DNA of 23,110 bases, from contig JAHBAQ020000098.1 of the NCBI GenBank assembly GCA_018500045.2, positions 1 to 23,110 of the forward strand. The letters are read 5' to 3'. The stretch is from Candidatus Shapirobacteria bacterium (GTDB taxonomy: Bacteria; Patescibacteriota; Microgenomatia; UBA12405). Positions 14,801 through 22,544 of the stretch are shown piece by piece (the stretch's first letter is position 1; every line of letters begins with the position of its first letter). The notes under the pieces are model-generated. The model saw nothing but the letters and a program-made list of their open reading frames with translations, ran no database searches and was not told the origin of the DNA. A program made the translations under genes and the position numbers.

Positions 14801-15610
14801 TTCAGCTCCCATACGGGCGGTGAAGAAGATATCAGCTTTGAATTGAGAAAGATAAAAGCTTTCTTCATCGGAAAGAGTGGATAAAACTTCGAGGCTTTGA
14901 ACTTTTTCTTCGAGATATTTAATTAAACTCTCGATACGATTTTTTTCAGTCAAACCTTTGTTCTCAATCTTTTGAATATCCTGTTTAAGACGAACATCGC
15001 GTTCTTCTTGGGCGATGGAAAGTTGATCTTTATTTTTAATCTTAGTTTTGAGTTCTTTTTTCTCGTCTTCGGTTTCTTTGGTTTTGAATTCGATGTTCTT
15101 TTTGGTATCAACATCGATTTGAGCCAAACGCTTTTGGGAGAATTCACGAAGATTTTCTAAAGCTTCTTTGCGTTTAGAGTCATCAATCTCAGTAATTAAA
15201 TATTTAGTGAAATAAACAACTGATTCCAAATCTTTTTGAGGAACATCAAGAATGACACCAATTGGAGATGGAGTGTTGCGAAGATACCAAAGATGGGTAA
15301 CCGGAGCAGCTAAAGTGATATGTCCCATACGTTCACGACGAACTTTGGAGACAGTAACTTCAACACCACAGCGATCACAGATAACACCCTTAAAACGAAT
15401 TTTCTTGTACTTTCCACAGTAACATTCATAGTCACGTGAAGGTCCAAAGATTTTTTCGCAAAAAAGTCCATCTTTTTCTGGTCTCCAGCTACGATAGTTA
15501 ATAGTTTCTGGTTTGGTGACTTCACCGTGAGACCAGCTCAAAATATCTTCTGGAGAAGCTAATTTGATTTGTAGACCGGAAAAATCGATCATGCTTTTAA
15601 ATTTAAACAT
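11870..15610 (-). CDS. rpoC: DNA-directed RNA polymerase subunit beta'
   Basis: The 1246-aa catalytic subunit. The N-terminal zinc ribbon has Cys63, Cys65, Cys78 and Cys81. The active-site loop NADFDGDQM (545-553) holds the three Mg-binding aspartates. The second zinc site includes CGTDK and CAAETGLCRHC. A Lys/Glu-rich coiled-coil stretch of roughly residues 165-250 replaces the more usual sequence between the zipper and clamp regions. The start overlaps the rpoB stop (TAATG), and an excellent Shine-Dalgarno, AAAGGAGG, lies in the last codons of rpoB, so the two subunits are translationally coupled. rpsL follows after 13 nt. Confidence 0.98.
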   Translation of the reverse strand: MFKFKSMIDFSGLQIKLASPEDILSWSHGEVTKPETINYRSWRPEKDGLFCEKIFGPSRDYECYCGKYKKIRFKGVICDRCGVEVTVSKVRRERMGHITLAAPVTHLWYLRNTPSPIGVILDVPQKDLESVVYFTKYLITEIDDSKRKEALENLREFSQKRLAQIDVDTKKNIEFKTKETEDEKKELKTKIKNKDQLSIAQEERDVRLKQDIQKIENKGLTEKNRIESLIKYLEEKVQSLEVLSTLSDEESFYLSQFKADIFFTARMGAESLTDVLGKIDIEETLKNLKKELNKTSSKIKKKKIMYKIRILTGMKDNNINPKSMIMTHVPIVPPDLRPMVQLTGGRFATSDLNDLYRRLINRNNRLKKLLKLGAPEIILRNEKRMLQESVDILIDAQKSSKNKRKSTKRVPRSLSDLLRGKKGRFRRNLLGKRVDYSGRSVIVVGPELKLDQVGLPKEIALEMFRPFVLRELMASGIAPNIKSAKNLIDHRVTEVYDILEKVTANKYVLLNRAPTLHKLSIQAFKPILVDGLAIRLHPCVCKGFNADFDGDQMGVHLPLSDASQKEARVLMLPSRNLLKPADSSPISIPSQGMAVGCYYITSVRSQDLTKETAQGYEGLTIFADKGEVELAYQSKKIELRELIAVRIDGQIIKTTFGRIWFNKILPKEFGYVNEAMAGSKALNDLVVKSLDIAGRIKTVKLIDSLKDIGFKGFTLSGISLAMEDCGYLPEKDQIISGANKQVSDIEDNYKMGLISNDEKKRLSQNVWLEKTEEIAEKTWATLDIDSPIRIVSNAGIKRASKDQIKQLSGMRGLMVDPTGKIVQLPTKSNFREGLSVFEYVTGARGTRKGLADTALKTADAGYLTRRLVDAAHTSIIRMDDCGTDKFITIEATDKGRERYFLRRILGRYLANDILDPKTKKVILAKGELLDDENVKLIEKAEIQSVDIRSPLTCAAETGLCRHCYGWDLSTRKPVEIGVPVGVIGAQSVGEPGTQLTLRTKHTGGVVGVDVTQGLPRVQELFEIRMPKLPSPLAEISGKVKVKENIDGYEIKLSGKDDDKVTKTITYILPSNANLLVADGDLVAQGTQLSSGSLDVREIMEIKGIEAAQKYLINSIQGVYESQGITIHDKHLEVIVKEMSGKIKIEDPGDTIFLYGQIVSLAAFNAANDKAKEKNKDAKPAKGKRILLGLIQSALTTGSWLSAASFQQTTSILTEASLLAEVDDLIGLKENVIIGRLIPVNKNQSAE

Positions 15611-18600
15611 TATTGGTCCTCCTTTAATTCATCTTCTAATTGAGCCGAACTTTCGGCAATTGTTAAACCTTCAGCCTCAGACTGAAGTTCTTCCTCAACG
15701 GGAACTTGTGGCCCAATATCTTCGGGAGCAATATCGACTGGGCGGAGTTCTTCAGAAACTTCTTCGAGAGTAGTTTCTTTGACTCCAACTGGAGAGATAT
15801 CTAAAGCCAAACCGGCGAGTTCTTTGGTAAGAACCTTGAAAGACTCCGGAATAGCAGGTTCAGGAATCACTTCCCCTTTGATAATGGATTGGAATGCGTG
15901 AGTACGACCATCAATATCGTCAGATTTGAGGGTTAACATTTCTTGAAGAGTGTGAGCAGCGCGATGGGCTTCAAGAGCCCAGACTTCCATTTCTCCGAGA
16001 CGTTGACCTCCCATACGAGCTTTACCACCGAGAGGTTGTTGAGTAACTAATGAGTATGGTCCAGTAGAACGAGAGTGAACTTTATCGTCGACCATATGAA
16101 CAAGTTTGAGAATATAACCGACACCGACAACAGTTTTTTGATCGAAAGCTTCACCAGTACGACCATCGAAAAGTTGAATTTTAGAATTACCCGGTAAACC
16201 GGCAGATTCTAGTTCTTCAGCAATTCTGGTTTCTGGATATTTTTCGAAAACTGGAACAGCATAGCGTTTGTTGAGATATAAACCAGCGTGAGCTAAAGTG
16301 GTTTCCAAAATCTGACCCAAATTCATACGGGAAATAACAGAAATTGGAGACATAACTAAATCAACTGGAGTACCATCAGCGGTTCTGGGCATATCGTAAG
16401 CTGGCCAAACACGACCGATAACACCTTTGTTACCATGTCGTCCGGCAATCTTATCACCCTCTTGAATACGACGGATTTGAGCCACGTAAACTTTAACAAT
16501 TTTATTAACACCTGGATCGAGTTCGTCACCATCGTCTTTAGATAAAATATCGACTTTAATAACGACACCACCTTCACCGTTTGGTACACGGAGAGAAGTA
16601 TCCTTAACTTCACGAGCTTTTTCACCGAAAATAGCACGTAATAATCTTTCTTCAGCGGATAATTCTTTTTCACCGCGAGGTTCAACTTTACCAACCAAAA
16701 TATCATTTGGACCAACAGTGGCACCAATCATAACGATACCGTCGTTAGTTAATTTGGCTAATTCGTTTTCAGAAACATTAGGAATATCTTTGGTTAATTC
16801 TTCGGAACCTAATTTGGTTTCGACGACTTGAGCTTGATATTCGTAAATTTGGATATTGGTTAAGATATCTTCTTTAACTAATCTATCGGAGATTAAGAAT
16901 GAATCTTCGTAATTTAAACCGTCGAGTTCGGTATAAGCGACTAATAAATTTTGACCAATAGATAATTCACCACCATCAGTTGAAGGACCATCAATAAGCA
17001 AGTCCCCTTGTTTGACAGTATCACCAACATTAACTACAGTTTTTTGGTTGTAACAAGTACCGTATGGTGAAGTACGTTCAAATTTTGCCAAATAATAAGT
17101 TTCAGTTTTACCATCAGCACTAATTTCACTTTGATCAAAATGCTTAACTTCAGCTTTTTTGTCGAGAGCAACAATGATTTTACTACCATCAGCAAAAGTT
17201 ACTTTACCCGAATGATTAGCCAAAACACTGCGATTCATAGAAGTAGCAACAGCGCCTTCCATACCAGTACCAACGATTGGTGAAGTCGGAGAAACTAAAG
17301 GAACAGCTTGAGTCTGCATGTGAGATCCCATAAGAGCACGAGTAGCATCGTCGTGATCAACAAAAGGAATTAAAGCAGCGGAAGAACCGACGATTTGATT
17401 AGGAACTAAATCAATGTATTCAACCTGATCAATTGGACCTTCGATAAATTCACCTTGATAACGAATAGGCACCCATTCTTGTTTGGTAACTTCGTTTTCG
17501 TCAAACTTAATACCTAAATGAGTTATTTTTTTATCGTATTCATCATCAGCGTCAAGATAATAATGTTCATCAGAAATAGTGTAACCACCTTTGGTTTTGA
17601 CTAATTTTCTGAATGGAGCTTGAACAAAACCATATTTATCGACTTGAGCGTAAAGAGCTAAGTAAGTAACCAAACCGATGTTTGGACCTTCTGGAGAACG
17701 GACAGTACAAATACGACCATATTGTGAAGCATGAACGTCGCGGATAGAGAAGGCGGCCCGATCACGGGTTAAACCACCGATACCGACAACAGTAACACGG
17801 CGAAGTAAATCAAGTTCGGATAATGGATTAGTTTGGTCTAAAATAGCGGATAATTGGTTGGATCGGAAGAAGGTGTTGAGAGTAGAAATTAATGGTTGAG
17901 GATTAATCATTTGAGATGGTGCTGGTTTTTCTTTGGTAGAAATAAGAGACATTCTCTCTTTGACCATTCTTTCGAATCGAGCCATAGCCGGACGAAGAGC
18001 AATTTGAGAGACGATTTCACCACAACGACGCATTCTACGATTGGCTAAAGAATCAATATCATCAAGACGAGTGACTTCGCCTTTTTGAAGTTGAACGAGA
18101 TATTTGACGGTTGCAATTAAATCTTCTTTACGTAAAACCCAATTGTCTTTGTTGGAATCATCAAAATTAAAACCAAATTTTTTGTTGACTTTGTAGCGAC
18201 CAACATTACCTAATTCGTAAGTTCGAAGATCAAAAAATCTTTCTTCAAAGAATTTTTGAGCATTTTCCATAACAACAGGTTCACCGGGTCGGAGTTTGCG
18301 ATAAAATTCCAAAACAGCTTCATCTGGAGATTTGGAAACATCAGCTTGAATAGTGGGAGAAATAAAATCACCAAATTCAGCAACTAATTGTTTATCATTC
18401 ATTTGACAAGCAGCTCTCAAGAGAATAGTAGCTGGAAATTTCTTTTTTCGGTCGATACGGGCAAAAACAACATCTTTTTTACCAACGAAAAATTCCAACC
18501 AAGAACCTTTATTAGGTCGGAGTTCAGCATTGTAAAGAGTTTTACCGGTAGCAGGATCTTTTTCACCAGTAAAATAAACACCAGGAGATCGGACTAATTG

Positions 18601-18987
18601 ATTGATAACACCTCTTTCAATACCGTTAATGATAAAGGTACCTTCATCAGTCATAGTAGGAAGATTTAAGAAGAAGACATCTTCTTCTCGAACATTACCA
18701 GTTCTTTTGTTAGTTAAAGTGGCTTTAATACGAACGGGAATAGTGTAATTGAGCTCTTTTTTCTTGGCGGTTTCCGGGGTGATAGTAATAGGGTCATAGG
18801 TAACGTCACCTAATTCGAGTTGCCAATTGTTTCCAGTGTAATCGACTATGGGAGAGACGGCTTGAATAGTTTCTTTGAATTCACGGTCGAGAAAATCTTT
18901 CCATGATTCTTTTTGAATTTGAATTAAATCTAACTTAGGAATTTGAGGGTATTTTTTACCCCAGGAAGTTCTTTTTACGGAAGGCAT
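15610..18987 (-). CDS. rpoB: DNA-directed RNA polymerase subunit beta
   Basis: The 1125-aa beta subunit, shorter than the E. coli protein as it lacks the lineage-specific inserts. The landmarks are all present: the lobe and fork motifs, DQTNPLSE, GGLTRDRAAFSIRDVH, SPEGPNIGLV, GRHGNKGVIGRVWPAYDMP and the C-terminal GGQRLGEMEVWALEAHRA clamp segment. An acidic tail of ~45 residues follows. In the rifampicin pocket three contact positions differ from E. coli: Ala381 (Gln513), Leu394 (His526) and Thr399 (Ser531). The ATG at 18987 is chosen over an adjoining TTG at 18990; there is no Shine-Dalgarno. rplJ and rplL, which commonly precede rpoB, are absent. Confidence 0.98.
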   Translation of the reverse strand: MPSVKRTSWGKKYPQIPKLDLIQIQKESWKDFLDREFKETIQAVSPIVDYTGNNWQLELGDVTYDPITITPETAKKKELNYTIPVRIKATLTNKRTGNVREEDVFFLNLPTMTDEGTFIINGIERGVINQLVRSPGVYFTGEKDPATGKTLYNAELRPNKGSWLEFFVGKKDVVFARIDRKKKFPATILLRAACQMNDKQLVAEFGDFISPTIQADVSKSPDEAVLEFYRKLRPGEPVVMENAQKFFEERFFDLRTYELGNVGRYKVNKKFGFNFDDSNKDNWVLRKEDLIATVKYLVQLQKGEVTRLDDIDSLANRRMRRCGEIVSQIALRPAMARFERMVKERMSLISTKEKPAPSQMINPQPLISTLNTFFRSNQLSAILDQTNPLSELDLLRRVTVVGIGGLTRDRAAFSIRDVHASQYGRICTVRSPEGPNIGLVTYLALYAQVDKYGFVQAPFRKLVKTKGGYTISDEHYYLDADDEYDKKITHLGIKFDENEVTKQEWVPIRYQGEFIEGPIDQVEYIDLVPNQIVGSSAALIPFVDHDDATRALMGSHMQTQAVPLVSPTSPIVGTGMEGAVATSMNRSVLANHSGKVTFADGSKIIVALDKKAEVKHFDQSEISADGKTETYYLAKFERTSPYGTCYNQKTVVNVGDTVKQGDLLIDGPSTDGGELSIGQNLLVAYTELDGLNYEDSFLISDRLVKEDILTNIQIYEYQAQVVETKLGSEELTKDIPNVSENELAKLTNDGIVMIGATVGPNDILVGKVEPRGEKELSAEERLLRAIFGEKAREVKDTSLRVPNGEGGVVIKVDILSKDDGDELDPGVNKIVKVYVAQIRRIQEGDKIAGRHGNKGVIGRVWPAYDMPRTADGTPVDLVMSPISVISRMNLGQILETTLAHAGLYLNKRYAVPVFEKYPETRIAEELESAGLPGNSKIQLFDGRTGEAFDQKTVVGVGYILKLVHMVDDKVHSRSTGPYSLVTQQPLGGKARMGGQRLGEMEVWALEAHRAAHTLQEMLTLKSDDIDGRTHAFQSIIKGEVIPEPAIPESFKVLTKELAGLALDISPVGVKETTLEEVSEELRPVDIAPEDIGPQVPVEEELQSEAEGLTIAESSAQLEDELKEDQ

Positions 18988-19016
18988 CAAGGTTTTTTAA
19001 TTACTAAATAGAGAAA

Positions 19017-19034
19017 ATCCCGAAAAGACGGGAT
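19017..19034 (-). terminator. Hairpin with T-run in the rpoB leader
   Basis: ATCCCG and CGGGAT form a 6-bp stem with a TCTTTT loop on the minus strand, followed by TTTCTCTATTT, about 30 nt before the rpoB start. It may end the upstream gene (19125-20444) or act as an attenuator if transcription starts at the promoter at 19062-19091. Confidence 0.6.
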
Positions 19035-19061
19035 AGGCAAGTTATGTACCAACCGCTCGCC

Positions 19062-19091
19062 AGAATGGAGATATTTTACCGCGAATGTCAA
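19062..19091 (-). promoter_or_regulatory. Possible promoter of the rpoB operon
   Basis: A perfect TTGACA (19091-19086) is followed after 18 nt by CATTCT (19067-19062), a weak -10. The start would be near 19055, leaving a ~70-nt leader that includes the hairpin at 19017-19034. Confidence 0.45.
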
Positions 19092-19124
19092 GAGTTAGCA
19101 ATAGGTAGGATTGAGGTTGAGAAA

Positions 19125-20444
19125 TTATGGGAAAGCAGTTGGAATTTCTTTGATTAATAATTCACATTGGTCTTGGATTTTTTGGTCATCAGTATTCATA
19201 GATCGGGCACCACCACAATAAATTCTTGTCGTCCAAATTAGCTTATCGGAATAAGCATAAACTGGAGTAAGGTCACTAATTTTATTAACATCATACTCAC
19301 CATTTAGCACTTTAAATTCCGAAGTGGTCCAATTTTCATAATTAGGGGTTAAGTAAAAGGTATAATCGTAGCCATTTTTGAATGAACCGCCGGCAAGAAT
19401 GGTATTTAGGTTACGATGATCAACTGTCAATATTTTAATTGAACCTTTGATTATTTTTTGAGTAAATGAATAAATTTTGTCGCCAGATTTTACTGAACCT
19501 GTCCAATAAGGACCAATTCCAAAGTCACCTGGCGATCCTGTGGTAAACGCTAATCTTTCATTAGAAGTTACATCCTTATACAAAGTAAAATTGGCAATCA
19601 TTTTTTGAAAAGCGGTTTTGGTAGTTGAAGTTACAGTGGCGGATTTGGTGGCGGGGGTGATAGTAGAAGTGTCAGCACAGGCTTTTTCGGTGCAGGCAAT
19701 AAAACCGGCAGATTGACAACTACAAGTATTACAACCATCGGCAGAGAGGAACGATTCACCAACTTGATAGGTTTTTTCATTTAGTTCACAAGATTCACCA
19801 GGATTAGTGTCGGTAGTTGTCGGGGTGACTGAATTAGTTGAAACACTACCAGTGGTGTTTTTATTGCCTAAATTTGATGGAGTTATAAATAAAAAATAAG
19901 CTAAACCAGCAGCGACAAGTAAAAATAAAATTAAAGCAAAGACAAAAAATATCCGTCCAATATTTAAATTTGATTTGTGGTGATTAGGGACAGAATTATT
20001 TGCTTTATTATCGTCTTCGGTCAACAGACGATTGATTTCGGCTTTAATTTCTTCTGGGGTTTTTTCTGGTTGGGAGTTTTCTAATTTAGGAAAATTGACT
20101 GGCTCAGGAGTAATTTCAATTGTTGGTGATGGTATTTTTTTCTCTTCTTCGGTTTCGAGATTAGTAGTTAAAGATGGATGAACTGGAGGTTGCGGTTGAT
20201 TTTTTTGAAGTATTACTTCTTCTAGGTCATCAACCAGACTTTTTTCGGTATTTTCTGGAATTTTTTTGGGTTCTTCTGGTAAAGAAATAGTTTCTTTTAG
20301 ACTTTCGATGGGAATTGCTTCGGTTGGTGAATTTTCTGGAATTTGATTCGTTTCGGGTTTGACTGAGGCGGCGTATTCGTCGAGAATTTTTTGGTAATCA
20401 GATGCGGCTTGATTAGTTTGGTTTTGTTTTTTGTTATCGTCCAT
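19125..20444 (-). CDS. Single-pass membrane protein with pacifastin-like Cys-rich module
   Basis: The 439-aa protein has an acidic, Pro/Glu/Lys-rich disordered N-terminus (1-160), one membrane helix (164-187), a Thr/Ser-rich linker and an extracytoplasmic part. Residues 219-256 carry six cysteines (219, 238, 241, 243, 251, 256) in the order C-x18-C-x2-C-x-C-x7-C-x4-C with YQVGESF and DGCNTC, close to pacifastin/VWC-type disulfide modules. The final ~170 residues (from KTAFQKM) form an unrecognised domain with two more cysteines (YCGGA and QCELL). A signal-anchor topology with the long N-terminus inside the cell is likely. It precedes rpoB on the same strand and is divergent from the secreted Ig-like gene at 20508. 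Function unknown; a surface role is inferred. Confidence 0.8.
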   Translation of the reverse strand: MDDNKKQNQTNQAASDYQKILDEYAASVKPETNQIPENSPTEAIPIESLKETISLPEEPKKIPENTEKSLVDDLEEVILQKNQPQPPVHPSLTTNLETEEEKKIPSPTIEITPEPVNFPKLENSQPEKTPEEIKAEINRLLTEDDNKANNSVPNHHKSNLNIGRIFFVFALILFLLVAAGLAYFLFITPSNLGNKNTTGSVSTNSVTPTTTDTNPGESCELNEKTYQVGESFLSADGCNTCSCQSAGFIACTEKACADTSTITPATKSATVTSTTKTAFQKMIANFTLYKDVTSNERLAFTTGSPGDFGIGPYWTGSVKSGDKIYSFTQKIIKGSIKILTVDHRNLNTILAGGSFKNGYDYTFYLTPNYENWTTSEFKVLNGEYDVNKISDLTPVYAYSDKLIWTTRIYCGGARSMNTDDQKIQDQCELLIKEIPTAFP

Positions 20445-20473
20445 AAAATAATATTCTCATTTGATGAAATATA

Positions 20474-20501
20474 TTGCAAATTTTTGATTAATCTTTATTA
20501 T
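20474..20501 (+). promoter_or_regulatory. Promoter of the Ig-like gene, possibly leaderless
   Basis: TTGCAA (20474-20479), 16 nt, TATTAT (20496-20501). The ATG at 20508 is 6 nt beyond the -10, so the mRNA would start at or next to the start codon. TTGCAA is its own reverse complement and may serve the divergent gene as well. Confidence 0.55.
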
Positions 20502-20507
20502 TAATGT

Positions 20508-20996
20508 ATGAGAAGAAGACTGATGTTAGTGGTTGTTTTGTTTGGTTTGTTAATGAGTCTTAAGAGTGTAAATGTTTTGGCAAGTGGTTTCAATTTAAAA
20601 TCAATTGGCTCGGTAGACACCAGCGGTCGGCAAATTTCTCATTGGTGGTATAGTGGGTCAGTGCCGGTGTTCAGTGGTGAAGCCCCAAGTGGAAGTACAG
20701 TAACTGTTTCAATAGACGGAAATGAGGGATCAGTGACAGCAGGAGGTAGTAATGATTGGTCTTATTCGCCAGGATCTTTATCGGATGGTGATCATAGTGT
20801 AGTAATTACCAATAATGGTTCGACAATTAATTTTACTTTGACGATGGGAGTAGATAATGTAAATTGGGATGCAGTAAATAGCGACGTGAACACATCAACA
20901 CTACCAACAGTAGGGATTATATTTCCGACAGCATTGTTGTCGTCGGTAGGTTTAGGTTTGGTGGTTTTGGCCAAGGCAGTAGCTAAGAAAAACTAA
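20508..20996 (+). CDS. Secreted Ig-like surface protein with possible sorting signal
   Basis: The 162-aa protein starts with a clear signal peptide: MRRR, a hydrophobic core to about residue 18, and likely cleavage after VLA (25). Residues 50-112 form a small beta-sandwich of the bacterial Ig-like kind (PVFSGEAPSGSTVTVSIDG, SLSDGDHSVVITN). The C-terminus is LPTVG (132-136), a hydrophobic stretch (137-158) and a basic tail AKKN, the layout of a sortase signal but with V for T at position 4 of LPxTG. It may be wall-attached or simply membrane-anchored. The miaB-like gene follows within 20 nt on the same strand, probably co-transcribed. Confidence 0.82.
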   Translation: MRRRLMLVVVLFGLLMSLKSVNVLASGFNLKSIGSVDTSGRQISHWWYSGSVPVFSGEAPSGSTVTVSIDGNEGSVTAGGSNDWSYSPGSLSDGDHSVVITNNGSTINFTLTMGVDNVNWDAVNSDVNTSTLPTVGIIFPTALLSSVGLGLVVLAKAVAKKN

Positions 20997-21012
20997 TTTG
21001 GTAAAATTGGCA

Positions 21013-22071
21013 ATGAAATTTTTTGTTCAAACGTTTGGCTGTATTCAAAATACTTCTGATTCGGAAAGAATCAAGAATTATTTTTTGGTCAATGGTGATA
21101 AAGAAGCAAAAAATTGGAAAGAAGCAGATGTGGTAATCATAAATACCTGTATGATTCGGCAATCAGCGGAAAATAGAGCTTATGGTTTGTTGCGAAATGC
21201 CCAAAAATTAGGTAAAAAAATAATTGTAACTGGATGCTTGGTGGGGGTAATGAAAAAGAATGGTCAAAAAAATATGGAAGTGAGAAAAAATTTTCCAGGA
21301 ATAGAGTTTAAAGCTTTGGACGAATTTCAAACTGATTGGGAGCCGGTGAAAAAATTTAATAATGTGGTTTTAATTCCGATAAGTTACGGTTGTAATAATA
21401 TGTGTTCGTATTGCATTGTACCGCAGGCCAAAGGCCGGGAAGTTTCACGAAAAATGGAAGAGATATTGGCTGATGTAGATAAGGCGATAGTAGAGGGTAA
21501 TAAAAATATTTTATTGATTGGACAAAATGTAAATTCGTATGGAGCAGAATTGAGCGATTGCGGATTTGTATCGATGGGTAAAAAAAGATTCAAAAGTTTA
21601 TTTCCAGAATTGTTAAAAAAGGTGGCTGAAAAAGACTTTGAAAAAGTTTCTTTTGTGAGCAACAATCCGTGGGATTTTTCGGATGATTTGATTGAAGTAA
21701 TTGCTGAATATAAAAATATTGATCGACTAATTCATTTACCATTTCAGGCCGGTGACGATGAGATTCTTAAAAGAATGAATCGAAATTACACCAAAAAAGA
21801 ATATTTGGATTTAGTCAAAAGAATTAAAAACAAGATAAAAGATGTCCGATTTAGTACTGACATTATTATTGGATTCCCAGGTGAAACCGATGAAAAATTT
21901 GAAGAAACGGTGGATATTTGTCAGCAAGTAAATTTTGAAGTAGCTTATTTAAATAAATACTCCCCTCGCCCAGGAACTGTGAGCGCAAAATTGTACAAAG
22001 ACGACGTGCCAATGAAAGTGAAAAAAGAAAGATGGGTAAGACTGGAAGAGATGATAAATAAAAAAGATTAA
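21013..22071 (+). CDS. miaB: MiaB-type tRNA methylthiotransferase lacking TRAM domain
   Basis: MiaB is a radical-SAM enzyme that adds a methylthio group to i6A37 of tRNAs. The N-terminal cluster cysteines are Cys10 (TFGC), Cys46 (NTC) and Cys75 (TGC). The radical-SAM CxxxCxxC is Cys127, Cys131 and Cys134. LIGQNVNSYG, PFQAGDDEILKRMNR and STDIIIGFPGETDE point to MiaB over RimO or MtaB. At 352 aa it is well short of the usual ~440: it stops at RLEEMINKKD, where the C-terminal tRNA-binding TRAM domain should begin. The ATG at 21013 is preferred to a TTG at 20998. Its stop overlaps the convergent cupin gene by 4 nt. miaA is not in the window. Confidence 0.9.
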   Translation: MKFFVQTFGCIQNTSDSERIKNYFLVNGDKEAKNWKEADVVIINTCMIRQSAENRAYGLLRNAQKLGKKIIVTGCLVGVMKKNGQKNMEVRKNFPGIEFKALDEFQTDWEPVKKFNNVVLIPISYGCNNMCSYCIVPQAKGREVSRKMEEILADVDKAIVEGNKNILLIGQNVNSYGAELSDCGFVSMGKKRFKSLFPELLKKVAEKDFEKVSFVSNNPWDFSDDLIEVIAEYKNIDRLIHLPFQAGDDEILKRMNRNYTKKEYLDLVKRIKNKIKDVRFSTDIIIGFPGETDEKFEETVDICQQVNFEVAYLNKYSPRPGTVSAKLYKDDVPMKVKKERWVRLEEMINKKD

Positions 22072-22541
22072 GTAAGTTGGTAGACTTCTTCATCAGCTTG
22101 GTTGTTGGGGAAAGTGGCCAGAACTAAAAGGGAAGAAATTTCTGACTCAGCAATAACGACGTGAGCAATTTGAGGTGGAACATAAAGAATTTGATGATCA
22201 CTGCTGCTGAGAAAAATTTCTTCTCTAATTTTGGTATTTATATCTTCTAAAATTATTTTAAATTGACCAATAATTGGAACAAAAAGTTCTTGTTTGGAAT
22301 GGTGATAATGATTGCCAGCTTTTTCTCCTAATTTTTCAAAAGAAACAATGTAGTCGTAATTATTTTGGAAACCTTTGATAAAAGGAATACGTTTATCCCA
22401 AATAACAGAAAGTGAACGACCGGGTTTTTCAGGAACTTGTCGGGGCTTAATTTCAAAAATAATTGCCAGTTTAGTTTTTATTTGACTAATAGGTGAGCTA
22501 TAAACATCCATTGGGTCAGGACCAATTTTGGGAAGTTTCAT
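22068..22541 (-). CDS. RmlC-like cupin, possibly WxcM/FdtA-type sugar isomerase family
   Basis: The 157-aa protein has a single cupin barrel. NHYHHSKQELFVPIIGQFKIIL (78-99) is cupin motif 1 with metal- or substrate-facing His78, His80, His81 and Glu85. YVPPQIAHVV (120-129) with His127 is motif 2. The arrangement resembles WxcM-like sugar-nucleotide ketoisomerases and RmlC relatives, but the diagnostic residues cannot be settled by eye. The ATG lies 3 nt after the mltG stop, so the two form an operon. Given the rfbBCD genes in the same window, a role in deoxy-sugar or envelope polysaccharide synthesis is plausible. Confidence 0.75.
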   Translation of the reverse strand: MKLPKIGPDPMDVYSSPISQIKTKLAIIFEIKPRQVPEKPGRSLSVIWDKRIPFIKGFQNNYDYIVSFEKLGEKAGNHYHHSKQELFVPIIGQFKIILEDINTKIREEIFLSSSDHQILYVPPQIAHVVIAESEISSLLVLATFPNNQADEEVYQLT

Positions 22542-22544
22542 AAT

